Origin: an uncultured Clostridium sp.
GTDB taxonomy: Bacteria > Bacillota > Clostridia > Clostridiales > Clostridiaceae
Direction: 5' to 3'
Assembly (NCBI GenBank): GCA_903789665.1
Contig: CAIFEX010000020.1
Location: 1-63,510 of the forward strand
DNA length: 63,510 nt
The first letter of the stretch is position 1. Each line of letters starts with the position of its first letter. The notes under the pieces were generated by a model that worked only from the letters and a program-made list of their open reading frames with translations, made no database searches and had not been told where the DNA came from. Position numbers and translations under genes: made by a program. This document shows positions 37,411-45,929 of the stretch, piece after piece.

Positions 37411-38313
37411 ATGAAGGTAAAAAGAGTGAAGGGCAGTACGTTTTGTATCGACACGGGGATGACGTATATACCTTTTTATAAGATCAATGAAAGGGAAATT
37501 ATCATGCTGGATACGGGATGGGCAGGAGAAAGAAGAGGGATAAATGAAATCCTTCAAAGGAATGGTTTTAAAGTCAAAGGTATAATATGCACTCATGGAC
37601 ATATAGATCATGTGGGAAATAATTCATATTTAAAGGAAAAATATGGATGCAATATTGCTATGCCAGCCTATGAGGCATTTATATGCAGCTCTGCAGTAAA
37701 TTTAAAACTTTATTATAATAATCAGACGTTATCCGATATAAAAGAACATTTCGGGAGTATGATCTGTAAAACGGATATTATGATTTTAAACCACCAGCAT
37801 TCGGTGTCTGTAGGTGGTGTTGAATTTAAAATTATTCATACACCAGGTCACAGTCCCGCACATATATGTATTATTACTCCTGATGATGTTGCATATCTTG
37901 GAGATTCTCTCATAGGTTATGAAGTCATGAAAGGGGCAAAAATGCCTTATGCTTATATACTTACTGAAGATTTGAAAAGCAAGAAAAAACTTTATGGTTT
38001 AAATTTCAGTGAATACATAGTGGCTCATAGGGGGATATTTGACAATATTACAAAACTCGTGGCCGACAATATAAATTTTTATAAAACCAGGGTGGAAAAA
38101 ATATACGATATAATAAGCGGTTCCATGACAATGGAAGAGATTATGAAATCTGTTATAAAAAAATTCAAACTGCATGTAAACAGCAAGTATAAATATGCCG
38201 TTATGACAAAAATGCTCGAGTCCTATGTACAGTATCTGGATGAAATGGGAGTCATAAAATTGGGTGTGGATAATGGGGCCCTTAAATACTCAAAGATAAA
38301 ATATACGGACTGA
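37411..38313 (+). CDS. Metallo-beta-lactamase-fold hydrolase
   Basis: 300 residues with the zinc motif THGHIDHVG (HxHxDH), a second metal ligand in IHTPGHSPAHI, Asp in YLGDSLIG and the final His in IVAHRGIFD. A C-terminal helical region of about 70 residues resembles the winged-helix tail of glyoxalase-II-like enzymes. The substrate is unknown. ATG 37411 follows AAAGG. It is convergent with the sulfite reductase operon and has no clear functional link to it. Confidence 0.85.
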   Translation: MKVKRVKGSTFCIDTGMTYIPFYKINEREIIMLDTGWAGERRGINEILQRNGFKVKGIICTHGHIDHVGNNSYLKEKYGCNIAMPAYEAFICSSAVNLKLYYNNQTLSDIKEHFGSMICKTDIMILNHQHSVSVGGVEFKIIHTPGHSPAHICIITPDDVAYLGDSLIGYEVMKGAKMPYAYILTEDLKSKKKLYGLNFSEYIVAHRGIFDNITKLVADNINFYKTRVEKIYDIISGSMTMEEIMKSVIKKFKLHVNSKYKYAVMTKMLESYVQYLDEMGVIKLGVDNGALKYSKIKYTD

Positions 38314-38336
38314 AATTTTGTTTTAATTACTTTATT

Positions 38337-38369
38337 GGAGATGACATGAAAATTTATAATGTCATCTCC
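38337..38369. terminator. Hairpin between convergent genes
   Basis: GGAGATGACAT (38337-38347) pairs perfectly with ATGTCATCTCC (38359-38369) over an 11-nt loop. It probably serves both the hydrolase gene and the sulfite reductase operon, although neither flank has a long T-run. Confidence 0.6.
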
Positions 38370-38393
38370 CTGTTAATTGAAAATGAATTTATG

Positions 38394-40706
38394 TCATTTT
38401 TTTTGAACTACGAGCAGATTATAACCATTGTAATTTGCATCCGTAGAAATTATTTTGTTTCCCTCTTTTTTTACACTTTGCGGAACATTGTTTATAGGGT
38501 CGCCGTCATCTAGGTAAAATCCTACTTTTTGTCCGGATTTTATCTTGGAAAGTTCTATCTTTACTTTTACAAAGTTCATAGGGCATTTTACCCCTCTCAG
38601 ATCCACAATTTTGAAATCTGAAGTTTTATTCCGGCTGTTAACTTCACAGCTGTTTTCATTTTTTTCTTTTGGAAGTGTTATTTCCAGCTTCCCGTTCAGG
38701 GATTTGTACATGGCCTCTACTTTGTTGTAGAGATATTCAACTTCAGGTGCTTTAGATGATATGTCATTTGTCCCGTCAATTTTATAGTCTATAAGATCCT
38801 GAAACAATTTTTTAATTGAAGATTTGACATAGCCCGTTTCTATAAAGTTCCTGTTGAATTCTTCAAATATTTCCCTGTCTTTGTTGGAATCCACCCCTCT
38901 GAGTACCAGAAGAGTCCTTGCTGAAGACAATGCGGAAGAGTATAGATCTGAGTTTTGTTTTGTATTCTTGTACCTTTCCAGTGATGATTTTGCATTTGAC
39001 AGATCAAGTTTTATGATGTCCATTACACCCGAACTGCATTCTCCAGGTCCGCGGCCTTTCAGTGAAAATTTTTCACAGGCTCCGAAATCAAAATATATAT
39101 CCGGATCTTCAACAAATTTATCCACATTGGTGTATTTGTTTATAAGCTGTTGTATGTCTTCGGATTTGTTGCCCAAAAAATCATAAAAATTTTCATGCCC
39201 GGAATTTAATTTCAGTTTGGCAAGCTCATATATGAATAACGGTACTTTCTTTACAGGAACATCCCCATAATCATCCCCCATTCTGGCTATATTTGATCCC
39301 ACTTTACCTCCAAAGGATATGGAATACATAGGTACGAGCCCATTTTTCGTACGCTTGGCTCTTCCATGAAGGCCTATGGCACCTTTTTCATGCTGGGCAC
39401 AGGAATTTGGACAGCATGATATAAACAATCTTGGCAGTGCATCTCTTAATTCAGATGAGGCACCTTCAAATTTTTTCTTTATGGCTTTTAAAAGATTTTG
39501 TGAAAGACATAATCCAAGCTGGCAGGTGGAGGCGCCAACACAGGTTACAGAATTGTCTATATTGTATATGGAAGTAAAGGTACCCGTTATTTTTATGAGG
39601 TCTTCAGCATCTTTTTTCTTTAAATCCCTTATAAAAAAGCCCTGGGTATTTGTGACCCTGATGGATATTTCATAGTTCAATTTTTCTATAAAATCAAAGA
39701 CTTTATTTAAATTTTCCACTTTTAGATTCCCACTTTGAGGATGAATGTAAACAGAATAATAACCTTTCTGTTTCTGTGGGAACAGTACATTTCTGAATTT
39801 CCTGTCTACTTTTATATCTCGGACTATTTTAGCATCGGAATGCAGTATAAATTCATTTTCATCCACTTGTATGTTGAGATCGCCTTTTTTCTTTAATTTG
39901 CGTATTTCCCCTTCTAATTCTTCAACAAATTTTTTTTCACCCAATCTCATGAGTATGAATCTTATTCTGGCTTTGTTTTTGTTGGTTCTGTCTCCCTCTG
40001 ATTCAAATACGTTTTTAAGACCCTGTATATAGTAGAGTATTTCATCTGCAGGTATAAAATTACTTAATTTTAAAGCTACTCTTGGGCTTCCGCCGAATCC
40101 TCCGGCTCCATATACCTCAAAACCCCTTTTGTCATTCACTATTTTTGCAATAAAACCTAGATCTGATATGGTTGCATTGCCTGTATCTTTTGAGCTGTTG
40201 GAAAAGCCTATTTTGTATTTTCTGGGCATATTCATGGTAGTTGGATCTTTTATGAGATAGTTAGTAGCTGCCTTCATGTAAGGTGTCACGTCAAAGACGT
40301 CATCTATTGAAACACCTGAAAGAGGGGAACACTCCACGTTTCGTACGGTATTTCCACCAGTGCCCTTTGTTATTATGCCAACTTCTATAAGAGAATTTAA
40401 TATTGGATAGGCATCTTTTAAATCCACACTTTGAAATTGAATGTCCTGTCTGGAGGTGAATTTCAATTTACCTTTTGAATATTTTTCGGCCAACTTGCTT
40501 ATATGTTTGAACTGCTTTAAGGATATGACCCCTCCCGGTATCCTGGTTCTTACCATGTAGGTTTCTTTTTTCCTCTGTTCATATACCCCCATGGAAACCC
40601 TGAAGGCTTTAAATCTTACGGGATCTATTTTATCATTTAAATATTCTTCAGACTTTTCTTTTATGTCTTCTATGGATTTGTAATGATCTTCATTTATTTC
40701 TATCAT
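38394..40706 (-). CDS. Siroheme sulfite (nitrite) reductase fused to a TusA domain
   Basis: Ferredoxin-type assimilatory reductase with two half repeats and the 4Fe-4S/siroheme cysteines C389-x5-C395 and C432-x3-C436 (CVGASTC; CCPNSC). After about residue 690 a full TusA/SirA sulfur-carrier domain follows, with the conserved GVKCPMNFVKVKIEL. Reduction of sulfite to sulfide coupled to sulfur handover is the natural reading; nitrite reduction is possible but the operon argues for sulfur. It is the last gene of a minus-strand operon thiS-thiF-JAMM-reductase under a SAM-I riboswitch. 770 residues is longer than the usual 500-600 because of the fusion and a linker. AAGGAG precedes ATG 40706. Confidence 0.85.
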   Translation of the reverse strand: MIEINEDHYKSIEDIKEKSEEYLNDKIDPVRFKAFRVSMGVYEQRKKETYMVRTRIPGGVISLKQFKHISKLAEKYSKGKLKFTSRQDIQFQSVDLKDAYPILNSLIEVGIITKGTGGNTVRNVECSPLSGVSIDDVFDVTPYMKAATNYLIKDPTTMNMPRKYKIGFSNSSKDTGNATISDLGFIAKIVNDKRGFEVYGAGGFGGSPRVALKLSNFIPADEILYYIQGLKNVFESEGDRTNKNKARIRFILMRLGEKKFVEELEGEIRKLKKKGDLNIQVDENEFILHSDAKIVRDIKVDRKFRNVLFPQKQKGYYSVYIHPQSGNLKVENLNKVFDFIEKLNYEISIRVTNTQGFFIRDLKKKDAEDLIKITGTFTSIYNIDNSVTCVGASTCQLGLCLSQNLLKAIKKKFEGASSELRDALPRLFISCCPNSCAQHEKGAIGLHGRAKRTKNGLVPMYSISFGGKVGSNIARMGDDYGDVPVKKVPLFIYELAKLKLNSGHENFYDFLGNKSEDIQQLINKYTNVDKFVEDPDIYFDFGACEKFSLKGRGPGECSSGVMDIIKLDLSNAKSSLERYKNTKQNSDLYSSALSSARTLLVLRGVDSNKDREIFEEFNRNFIETGYVKSSIKKLFQDLIDYKIDGTNDISSKAPEVEYLYNKVEAMYKSLNGKLEITLPKEKNENSCEVNSRNKTSDFKIVDLRGVKCPMNFVKVKIELSKIKSGQKVGFYLDDGDPINNVPQSVKKEGNKIISTDANYNGYNLLVVQKK

Positions 40707-40720
40707 AATTTCACTCCTTT

Positions 40721-41140
40721 TTAAATTATTTTGTATTCAGGTTTTTTAACATTTTTGTCCTTGTCAATTTTAAATAAGTTAAATACCGGCTTTTCTTTTT
40801 CAAGAGATAAAATTCCATATAATATTTTATCATCAAAAGCGAGCCTTTTATCTTCTTTGGATGGTCTGGAAGGTGAATACGGGTGGGAATGATAATTTCC
40901 AATCATACTGAGCTTTGCAGTTCTCATAAGTTTTACAGCTTTGAACTGTTCGGCGGGATCCATGGAAAAATGCTTACTGCTGTGATCCTTATTCGTCAAA
41001 ACATATATTTTTTTTATGAGAATATCTTCGCCGTGGTTTAATCCTGCAAGATAACCACAGCATTCATCTGGAAATTCATTTCTGGCCTGCTCTAAAATTT
41101 TTTTATACTGTAGTTTGTCTATATATATCATAACCGTCAC
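40721..41140 (-). CDS. JAMM/M67 metallopeptidase
   Basis: 139 residues with the JAMM zinc motif HSHPYSPSRPSKED (HxH-x10-D) and the early acidic PDECCGYLAG. Such bacterial enzymes cut residues after the Gly-Gly of ubiquitin-like sulfur carriers. GTG 41140 overlaps the thiF stop (GTGA); ATG 41131 is the alternative start. The partner carrier two genes upstream carries four extra residues after its glycines, just the substrate such a peptidase needs. Confidence 0.88.
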   Translation of the reverse strand: MTVMIYIDKLQYKKILEQARNEFPDECCGYLAGLNHGEDILIKKIYVLTNKDHSSKHFSMDPAEQFKAVKLMRTAKLSMIGNYHSHPYSPSRPSKEDKRLAFDDKILYGILSLEKEKPVFNLFKIDKDKNVKKPEYKII

Positions 41141-41967
41141 TTGCTCGATTTCTCTGTTTTAAGATCACAAGCAGCCTGCTTATAGTCTATCAATTTTTTT
41201 ATCGTGGGGTGATCACCGCATACTTTACAGCTTTTGTTTTTAGATACCTTTATTTTTCTAAACTCCATTTTAATCGCATCGTAAGTTAAAAGGTATCCGG
41301 CAAGATTGCTTCCAATTTTGAGTATGTACTTGAGAGCCTCTGTTGCCTGAAGTGTTCCTATAATTCCACCCATTACGCCCAGAACACCTGCTTCCCTGCA
41401 GCTTGGGACGACATTTGCTGGAGGCGGCGATTGAAAAATACATCTGTAGCATGGAGTGCCATTATCAGGTATGTAAGTGGTGAGCTGTCCTTGAAATCTT
41501 ATTATTCCCCCGTGGGAAAATGGTTTCTTGGAAAATACACAGGCATCATTTATTAAAAATTTGGCTGGAAAATTATCTGTACCATCTATTATGAAATCAT
41601 AGTCCTGATCTTTTATTATATCCAGTATATTGTTTGAATTTACAAGCTCATTATAAGTTATTACATTTACATCCGGATTCAATTTGTTTATGGTTTCCTT
41701 TCCGGATTGAACCTTGGGTTTTCCAACGTCTTTTGTCTGGTGTATTATCTGCCTTTGAAGATTTGAAAGATCAACTACGTCTCCATCTACGAGACCCAAA
41801 GTCCCCACTCCTGCAGCGGCAAGATACATTGCAGCCGGCGCTCCCAAACCTCCTGTACCTATTATGAGAATTTTTGAGTTCAAAAGTTTTTCCTGGCCTT
41901 CTACACCTACCTCAGACAGAATTATATGTCTTGAATATCTTTCTATCTGATCTTCGCTAAAATCCAA
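41137..41967 (-). CDS. ThiF/MoeB/HesA family carrier-activating enzyme
   Basis: E1-like enzyme that adenylates the C-terminal glycine of a ThiS-type carrier. It has the nucleotide motif GTGGLGAPAAMYLAAAGVG, the Arg finger region LSNLQRQIIHQTKDVG and two zinc CxxC pairs (CYRC, CKVC). 276 residues from TTG 41967, chosen because GGGAGG lies eight bases upstream; an ATG at 42009 would add 14 poorly family-like residues. It overlaps the thiS end by 11 bases. Confidence 0.9.
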   Translation of the reverse strand: MDFSEDQIERYSRHIILSEVGVEGQEKLLNSKILIIGTGGLGAPAAMYLAAAGVGTLGLVDGDVVDLSNLQRQIIHQTKDVGKPKVQSGKETINKLNPDVNVITYNELVNSNNILDIIKDQDYDFIIDGTDNFPAKFLINDACVFSKKPFSHGGIIRFQGQLTTYIPDNGTPCYRCIFQSPPPANVVPSCREAGVLGVMGGIIGTLQATEALKYILKIGSNLAGYLLTYDAIKMEFRKIKVSKNKSCKVCGDHPTIKKLIDYKQAACDLKTEKSSK

Positions 41968-42172
41968 TGTTTCCACCTCCCATGAAGTATAAAAAATCAA
42001 TCTTGTCATTTTCTTTTAAAACAGTACTGCTGAAATTGTTTCTGTCCACAAATTCATCGTTTAACTGTACGGAAACCATATCCGGCATTTTTACATTTTC
42101 TGTTTTTAAAACTTCTGTTACAGTCACCCCTTTCTTTATGTCCTTGCCTTTTCCATTAATTGTTACTTTCAT
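41957..42172 (-). CDS. ThiS-like sulfur carrier protein with C-terminal extension
   Basis: 71 residues of a beta-grasp carrier (MKVTINGKGKDIKKGVTVTE; KENDKIDFLYFMGGG). Carriers normally end in Gly-Gly so the terminus can be adenylated and turned into a thiocarboxylate; here GGG is followed by NIGF, so it must be trimmed, presumably by the JAMM peptidase encoded two genes later. The GGG codons double as the Shine-Dalgarno of thiF. AAGGAGGG precedes ATG 42172. A role in thiamine synthesis is less likely, as no thi genes are near and the leader is a SAM riboswitch. Confidence 0.85.
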   Translation of the reverse strand: MKVTINGKGKDIKKGVTVTEVLKTENVKMPDMVSVQLNDEFVDRNNFSSTVLKENDKIDFLYFMGGGNIGF

Positions 42173-42260
42173 AGTACCCTCCTTATTGATGAATATAGGA
42201 TTTTATCTTTTAACCGTTTTGGGAAAAAGACTTTATATTTATATCTTAAGACTTTGACAA

Positions 42261-42416
42261 AATAAAAAACTTTCCTGTTTTATAATTTACAAGAAAGTCA
42301 TTTTATAATTTTCTCATCTTTCAGGTAAATTATATAACCTGTTGGAATTGGCACCTTTGAAATAATCAGGTTGCCGGGCGTCATAGGGCCAGTCCCTCTG
42401 CCTCTCTTGATAAGAA
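42261..42416 (-). promoter_or_regulatory. SAM-I riboswitch (S-box) with terminator
   Basis: On the minus strand the aptamer runs 42416 to 42311: CTTATCAAGAGAGG, GAGGGACTGGCCC, GCCCGGCAACC and GGTGCCAATTCC are textbook S-box elements, and P1 closes by TTCTTATC with GATGAGAA. The expression platform is a terminator (42298-42269, ACTTTCTTG/CAGGAAAGT) with T-run at 42268-42261. High SAM should stop transcription of the carrier-protein/sulfite reductase operon, placing it in the methionine/cysteine regulon. Confidence 0.95.
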
Positions 42417-42436
42417 TTCAATATTTAATTTATTAA

Positions 42437-42466
42437 ATACTAACACATTTAAAATAAAATTGTCAA
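42437..42466 (-). promoter_or_regulatory. Promoter of the SAM-controlled operon
   Basis: On the minus strand TTGACA (42466-42461), an 18-nt spacer and TAGTAT (42442-42437) with TG upstream. It is back to back with the trp promoter, the -35 boxes only 17 bases apart. Confidence 0.75.
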
Positions 42467-42483
42467 TGAACGTAAAAATCATA

Positions 42484-42512
42484 TTGACAATTTTGAGAAA
42501 GTGGTATATTAT
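42484..42512 (+). promoter_or_regulatory. trp operon promoter
   Basis: TTGACA (42484-42489), a 17-nt spacer and TATTAT (42507-42512). It starts the T-box leader at about 42519. Confidence 0.85.
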
Positions 42513-42518
42513 ATAAAA

Positions 42519-42866
42519 TAATTCAATTTCTAAAACTTATGAGAGGAAAGAGTAGATAGAGGAATTTAGTTTAAGCGAGTCCGGGGCAGTGAGAGCCGGG
42601 TGCTGTAGCCTGTATTGAATGGGTCTTCGAGGTGCCCTGCGAAATGATAGTAGCAGGAGACGGTAGTCTACCGTTAAAAAGACAGGGTATCGAGTAAAAT
42701 CCGTACCTGAATGAGATAGTTTGTAAATAGGTGGTACAGCGAAATTTTGCATTTCGTCCTTTTGGATGGAATGCTTTTTTTGTTTATCAAAATCTATTTT
42801 TCAAATTAATAATGGGTGGCACCGCGGTCATTTCGTCCCAGTTTGTGGATGAAATGGCCTTTTTGC
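42519..42866 (+). promoter_or_regulatory. Tryptophan T-box with two tandem antiterminator/terminator modules
   Basis: Stem I carries AGAGTAGA and the specifier TGG (42620-42622, preceded by GAA), i.e. Trp. Two T-box sequences follow: AGGTGGTACAGCG (42729-42741) and GGGTGGCACCGCG (42814-42826). Each has its own terminator: 42749-42759 with 42764-42774 and T-run, and 42826-42838 with 42847-42859 and T-run. Only about 30 bases separate the first terminator from the second T-box, too few for another Stem I. Low charged tRNA-Trp should switch on trpEGDCFBA. Confidence 0.92.
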
Positions 42867-42901
42867 ATTTAATATCAATTTATTTGGAGAAAGGTGGTAA
42901 A

Positions 42902-44332
42902 ATGATAAATTTGTCTGAAGGGGAGTTTTGCAGTTATAAAAACTTGAAGAAGAATTTTCCGCTGTTCATGAAAAGCAGCGGGGATGAGACGACTCCTATA
43001 AGTATTTATTACAGTTTAGCCGGAAAAAATAAATTTCTGCTTGAGAGCATACATTCTGAAAATGAGATAGGCAGGTATTCTTTTATAGGTGTGGATCCAT
43101 ATATGAAAGTGAGAAGTTGTGGAAACGACATATGTGTGGAAAAAAAAGGTTCATTAGAGAAAGTGAAAGGAAAAGTACTTGATTATATTAGAAAATATTT
43201 GAATGTTCCCTATGAGACTTTAGGCCTTTCCATTCCGTTTACAGGAGGGGCAGTAGGGTATGTGGGATATGATATTGCAAGGCAATACGAGAAGCTGCCT
43301 GATGAAAATAAAGATGATATTCAGACTCCGGAATCCTATGTGATGTTTTATAAAAAGTTTATCTGCTATGATCATTTCAAACATGAAATTTATTTCATTT
43401 ACAATTTTATGAAAGGGGATAGTGTGACTTATCATGAGGTAGAATTTCAGCTGGAACAGTTAAAAAATATGGTAGGCAGGGGAAATTCATTTCATGAACT
43501 TGAGGGAAAAAATGCGGCAAAACATGTTACTTCCAATGTTACGGAAGAAAGATACTGCAAAATGGTGGAAAAGGCCAGAGAATATATAAAGGCAGGCGAC
43601 ATATTCCAGGTGGTTTTGTCCCAGAGGCTGAAGTCAAAGAGTATTTCCGATCCCTTTGACGTGTATAGAAGGCTCAGATCTGAAAATCCATCCCCTTATC
43701 TGTTCTATATTGATTTTGGAGAATTTAAGATAGCAGGGTCGTCACCTGAAAGTCTTGTATCTGTGAAAAACGGAAGAGTGACCACCAATCCCATAGCGGG
43801 CACAAGACCAAGGGGTAAAAATGTAAAGGAGGATATAAAACTCAGGCAGGAACTTTTAAGTGATGAAAAAGAGAGAGCAGAACATGTCATGCTGGTGGAT
43901 CTGGGAAGAAACGATATAGGAAAGATAAGTGAATTTGGCAGTATAAATCTGGATAAATTTATGGACGTAGGCTTTTGTTCCCATGTAATGCACATAGTTT
44001 CAAAGGTGTCAGGCAGGCTGAAGAAAAATTTGGGATATATAGATGCATTGATATCCTGCCTTCCGGTGGGAACTGTATCCGGAGCTCCAAAGATAAGGGC
44101 AATGGAAATAATTGACGAACTGGAGGACAGCAAAAGGGGAATATATTCGGGAGCTGTAGGGTATTTTTCCTTCAATGGAAACATGGATACCTGTATTGCA
44201 ATAAGGACCATACTTTTTAAAGACGGGTATGCCTATGTTCAATCAGGGGCAGGTATTGTCTATGATTCCGTTGCTGAAAATGAATATAGGGAAACACTTA
44301 ACAAGGCCAGGGCCATGATAGAGGTGATATAA
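42902..44332 (+). CDS. trpE: Anthranilate synthase component I
   Basis: Chorismate-utilising subunit. 476 residues from ATG 42902 (GAGAAAGG upstream). The N-terminal LLES segment (KFLLESIHSENEIGRYSFIG) is the tryptophan feedback site, and the catalytic end has NPSPYLFYIDFGEF, VTTNPIAGTRPRGK and TVSGAPKIRAMEIIDELE. It is first in the operon and overlaps trpG by one base (ATGA-type). Confidence 0.97.
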   Translation: MINLSEGEFCSYKNLKKNFPLFMKSSGDETTPISIYYSLAGKNKFLLESIHSENEIGRYSFIGVDPYMKVRSCGNDICVEKKGSLEKVKGKVLDYIRKYLNVPYETLGLSIPFTGGAVGYVGYDIARQYEKLPDENKDDIQTPESYVMFYKKFICYDHFKHEIYFIYNFMKGDSVTYHEVEFQLEQLKNMVGRGNSFHELEGKNAAKHVTSNVTEERYCKMVEKAREYIKAGDIFQVVLSQRLKSKSISDPFDVYRRLRSENPSPYLFYIDFGEFKIAGSSPESLVSVKNGRVTTNPIAGTRPRGKNVKEDIKLRQELLSDEKERAEHVMLVDLGRNDIGKISEFGSINLDKFMDVGFCSHVMHIVSKVSGRLKKNLGYIDALISCLPVGTVSGAPKIRAMEIIDELEDSKRGIYSGAVGYFSFNGNMDTCIAIRTILFKDGYAYVQSGAGIVYDSVAENEYRETLNKARAMIEVI

Positions 44333-44922
44333 TGATACTTTTGATAGATAATTATGATTCTTTTACCTACAATCTCTACCAGTATGTTGGAGAAATCTAT
44401 GAAAATGTAAAGGTGGTGAGAAATGATCAGATATCTTTGAGGGAAATAGATGTGCTGAATCCGGATGGGATAATACTTTCTCCAGGACCTGGAATACCTG
44501 AAAATGCAGGTATATGTATAGATGTAGTCAGGAAATTTGGAGCTCGGATACCGATTCTGGGAATATGCCTTGGACATCAGGCCATAGGCTGTGCCTATGG
44601 GGGCAGAGTGGTGAGAGCGGGGAATATAATGCACGGGAAAACATCCCAAGTGGCTTTAGAACAGAGTGAAATATTTGAACATTTGAAAGATTCCATAGAT
44701 GTGATGAGATATCACTCTCTTGTTTTAGAGAGAAAAAGTCTTCCCGAGGAGCTTGCTGTAATTGGCGAAAGCCTTGATGACGGGGAAATAATGGCTGTAA
44801 AACATAAAAAGTATAGAGTCTATGGACTTCAATTTCATCCTGAGTCCATTCTTACGGAAAATGGGAAGACAATTATCAAAAATTTTGTGGAGGGGATTTG
44901 CAATGCTGCAGGAAATAATTGA
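44332..44922 (+). CDS. trpG: Anthranilate synthase glutamine amidotransferase
   Basis: Class I amidotransferase supplying ammonia to TrpE. The catalytic Cys lies in [10 protein letters not shown] (about residue 80) and the His-Glu pair in [10 protein letters not shown] near the C-terminus. 196 residues. Both neighbours overlap it (1 base with trpE, 20 bases with trpD). Confidence 0.97.
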   Translation: MILLIDNYDSFTYNLYQYVGEIYENVKVVRNDQISLREIDVLNPDGIILSPGPGIPENAGICIDVVRKFGARIPILGICLGHQAIGCAYGGRVVRAGNIMHGKTSQVALEQSEIFEHLKDSIDVMRYHSLVLERKSLPEELAVIGESLDDGEIMAVKHKKYRVYGLQFHPESILTENGKTIIKNFVEGICNAAGNN

Positions 44923-45913
44923 GGATGTTATAGGTGGAAATGATCTGGGAGAAAAAGAAGCTTATGCTTCCATGAATGAGATCATGCATGGAAGGGCAAC
45001 TGATTCTCAAATAGGAGGATTTTTGATAGCTCTCAGAATGAAAGGAGAAACTTCTAAGGAGGTAACAGGCTTTGCCAGGGCGATGAGGGACAATGCCCTG
45101 ACCTTAAAGCTTGATTCTGATTATGTCATCGATACCTGTGGAACCGGCGGTGATGGTGGAAAGACCTTCAATATATCAACTGCAGCTGCAATAGTTGCGG
45201 CTGCTGCAGGAGTGAAGGTGGCAAAGCACGGTAACAGGGCGGTGTCCAGTAAAAGCGGGAGTGCAGATGTACTTGAAAAGCTTGGATTTGATATAAATTT
45301 AAATCCGGAGGATGCCAGAAGAAGTATAGATGAAAATGGTATGGCATTTCTCTTTGCCCAAAAGTATCACAGTGCCATGAAAAATGTGGCAGGTCCAAGA
45401 AAAGAATTGGGGACAAGAACTGTGTTCAACCTTCTGGGGCCGCTTACGAATCCTGCCTTTGTAAAAGGACAGGTGCTTGGAGTATATGACAAAGACTTGA
45501 CTCATCTGACGGCTGAAGTGCTTATGAATCTGGGATGTGAAAGAGCTCTGGTGGTTCACGGAGAGGACGGCCTCGACGAGATAAGCACTACATCTAGGAC
45601 TTATGCAAGTGAGCTTAAAGATGGTAATATAAAAGATTATACTATAAATCCGGAAGATTTTGATATCAAGGTCTCCAGCATGGATGACATAGCAGGCGGC
45701 ACAGCTTTTGAAAATGCCAAGTCCATAGTTGAAATTTTAAAAGGCGGTAAAGGTCCCAAAAGGGATATTGTGCTTTTGAACAGTGGAGCGGCACTTTATA
45801 TTGGGAAAGCTTCCGGGAGTATAGCAGAGGGAATAGATATGGCAGGAGAAATTATAGATTCAAAAAAGGCCTATGAAAAGCTGCAGGAACTTGTGAATTA
45901 CAGGATATTGTAA
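44903..45913 (+). CDS. trpD: Anthranilate phosphoribosyltransferase
   Basis: Transfers phosphoribose from PRPP to anthranilate. 336 residues; the PRPP loop is [19 protein letters not shown] (about residues 78-95) with [18 protein letters not shown] after it. ATG 44903 follows GGAGGGG and lies inside the end of trpG. Confidence 0.97.
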   Translation: MLQEIIEDVIGGNDLGEKEAYASMNEIMHGRATDSQIGGFLIALRMKGETSKEVTGFARAMRDNALTLKLDSDYVIDTCGTGGDGGKTFNISTAAAIVAAAAGVKVAKHGNRAVSSKSGSADVLEKLGFDINLNPEDARRSIDENGMAFLFAQKYHSAMKNVAGPRKELGTRTVFNLLGPLTNPAFVKGQVLGVYDKDLTHLTAEVLMNLGCERALVVHGEDGLDEISTTSRTYASELKDGNIKDYTINPEDFDIKVSSMDDIAGGTAFENAKSIVEILKGGKGPKRDIVLLNSGAALYIGKASGSIAEGIDMAGEIIDSKKAYEKLQELVNYRIL

Positions 45914-45929
45914 GGAGGTGATAAATAAA

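Noticed and set aside
37411-38313. Missing ComEC hydrolase domain supplied by this MBL protein
   Set aside because: Similar only at fold level; 23 kb away with a different C-terminal region and unrelated neighbours.
41957-42172. Thiamine-synthesis ThiS
   Set aside because: No thiG, thiH or thiazole genes nearby, no TPP riboswitch, and a SAM-I leader instead.
42731-42901. 57-codon N-terminal extension of TrpE
   Set aside because: This in-frame stretch is the T-box terminator region; TrpE homology starts at ATG 42902.
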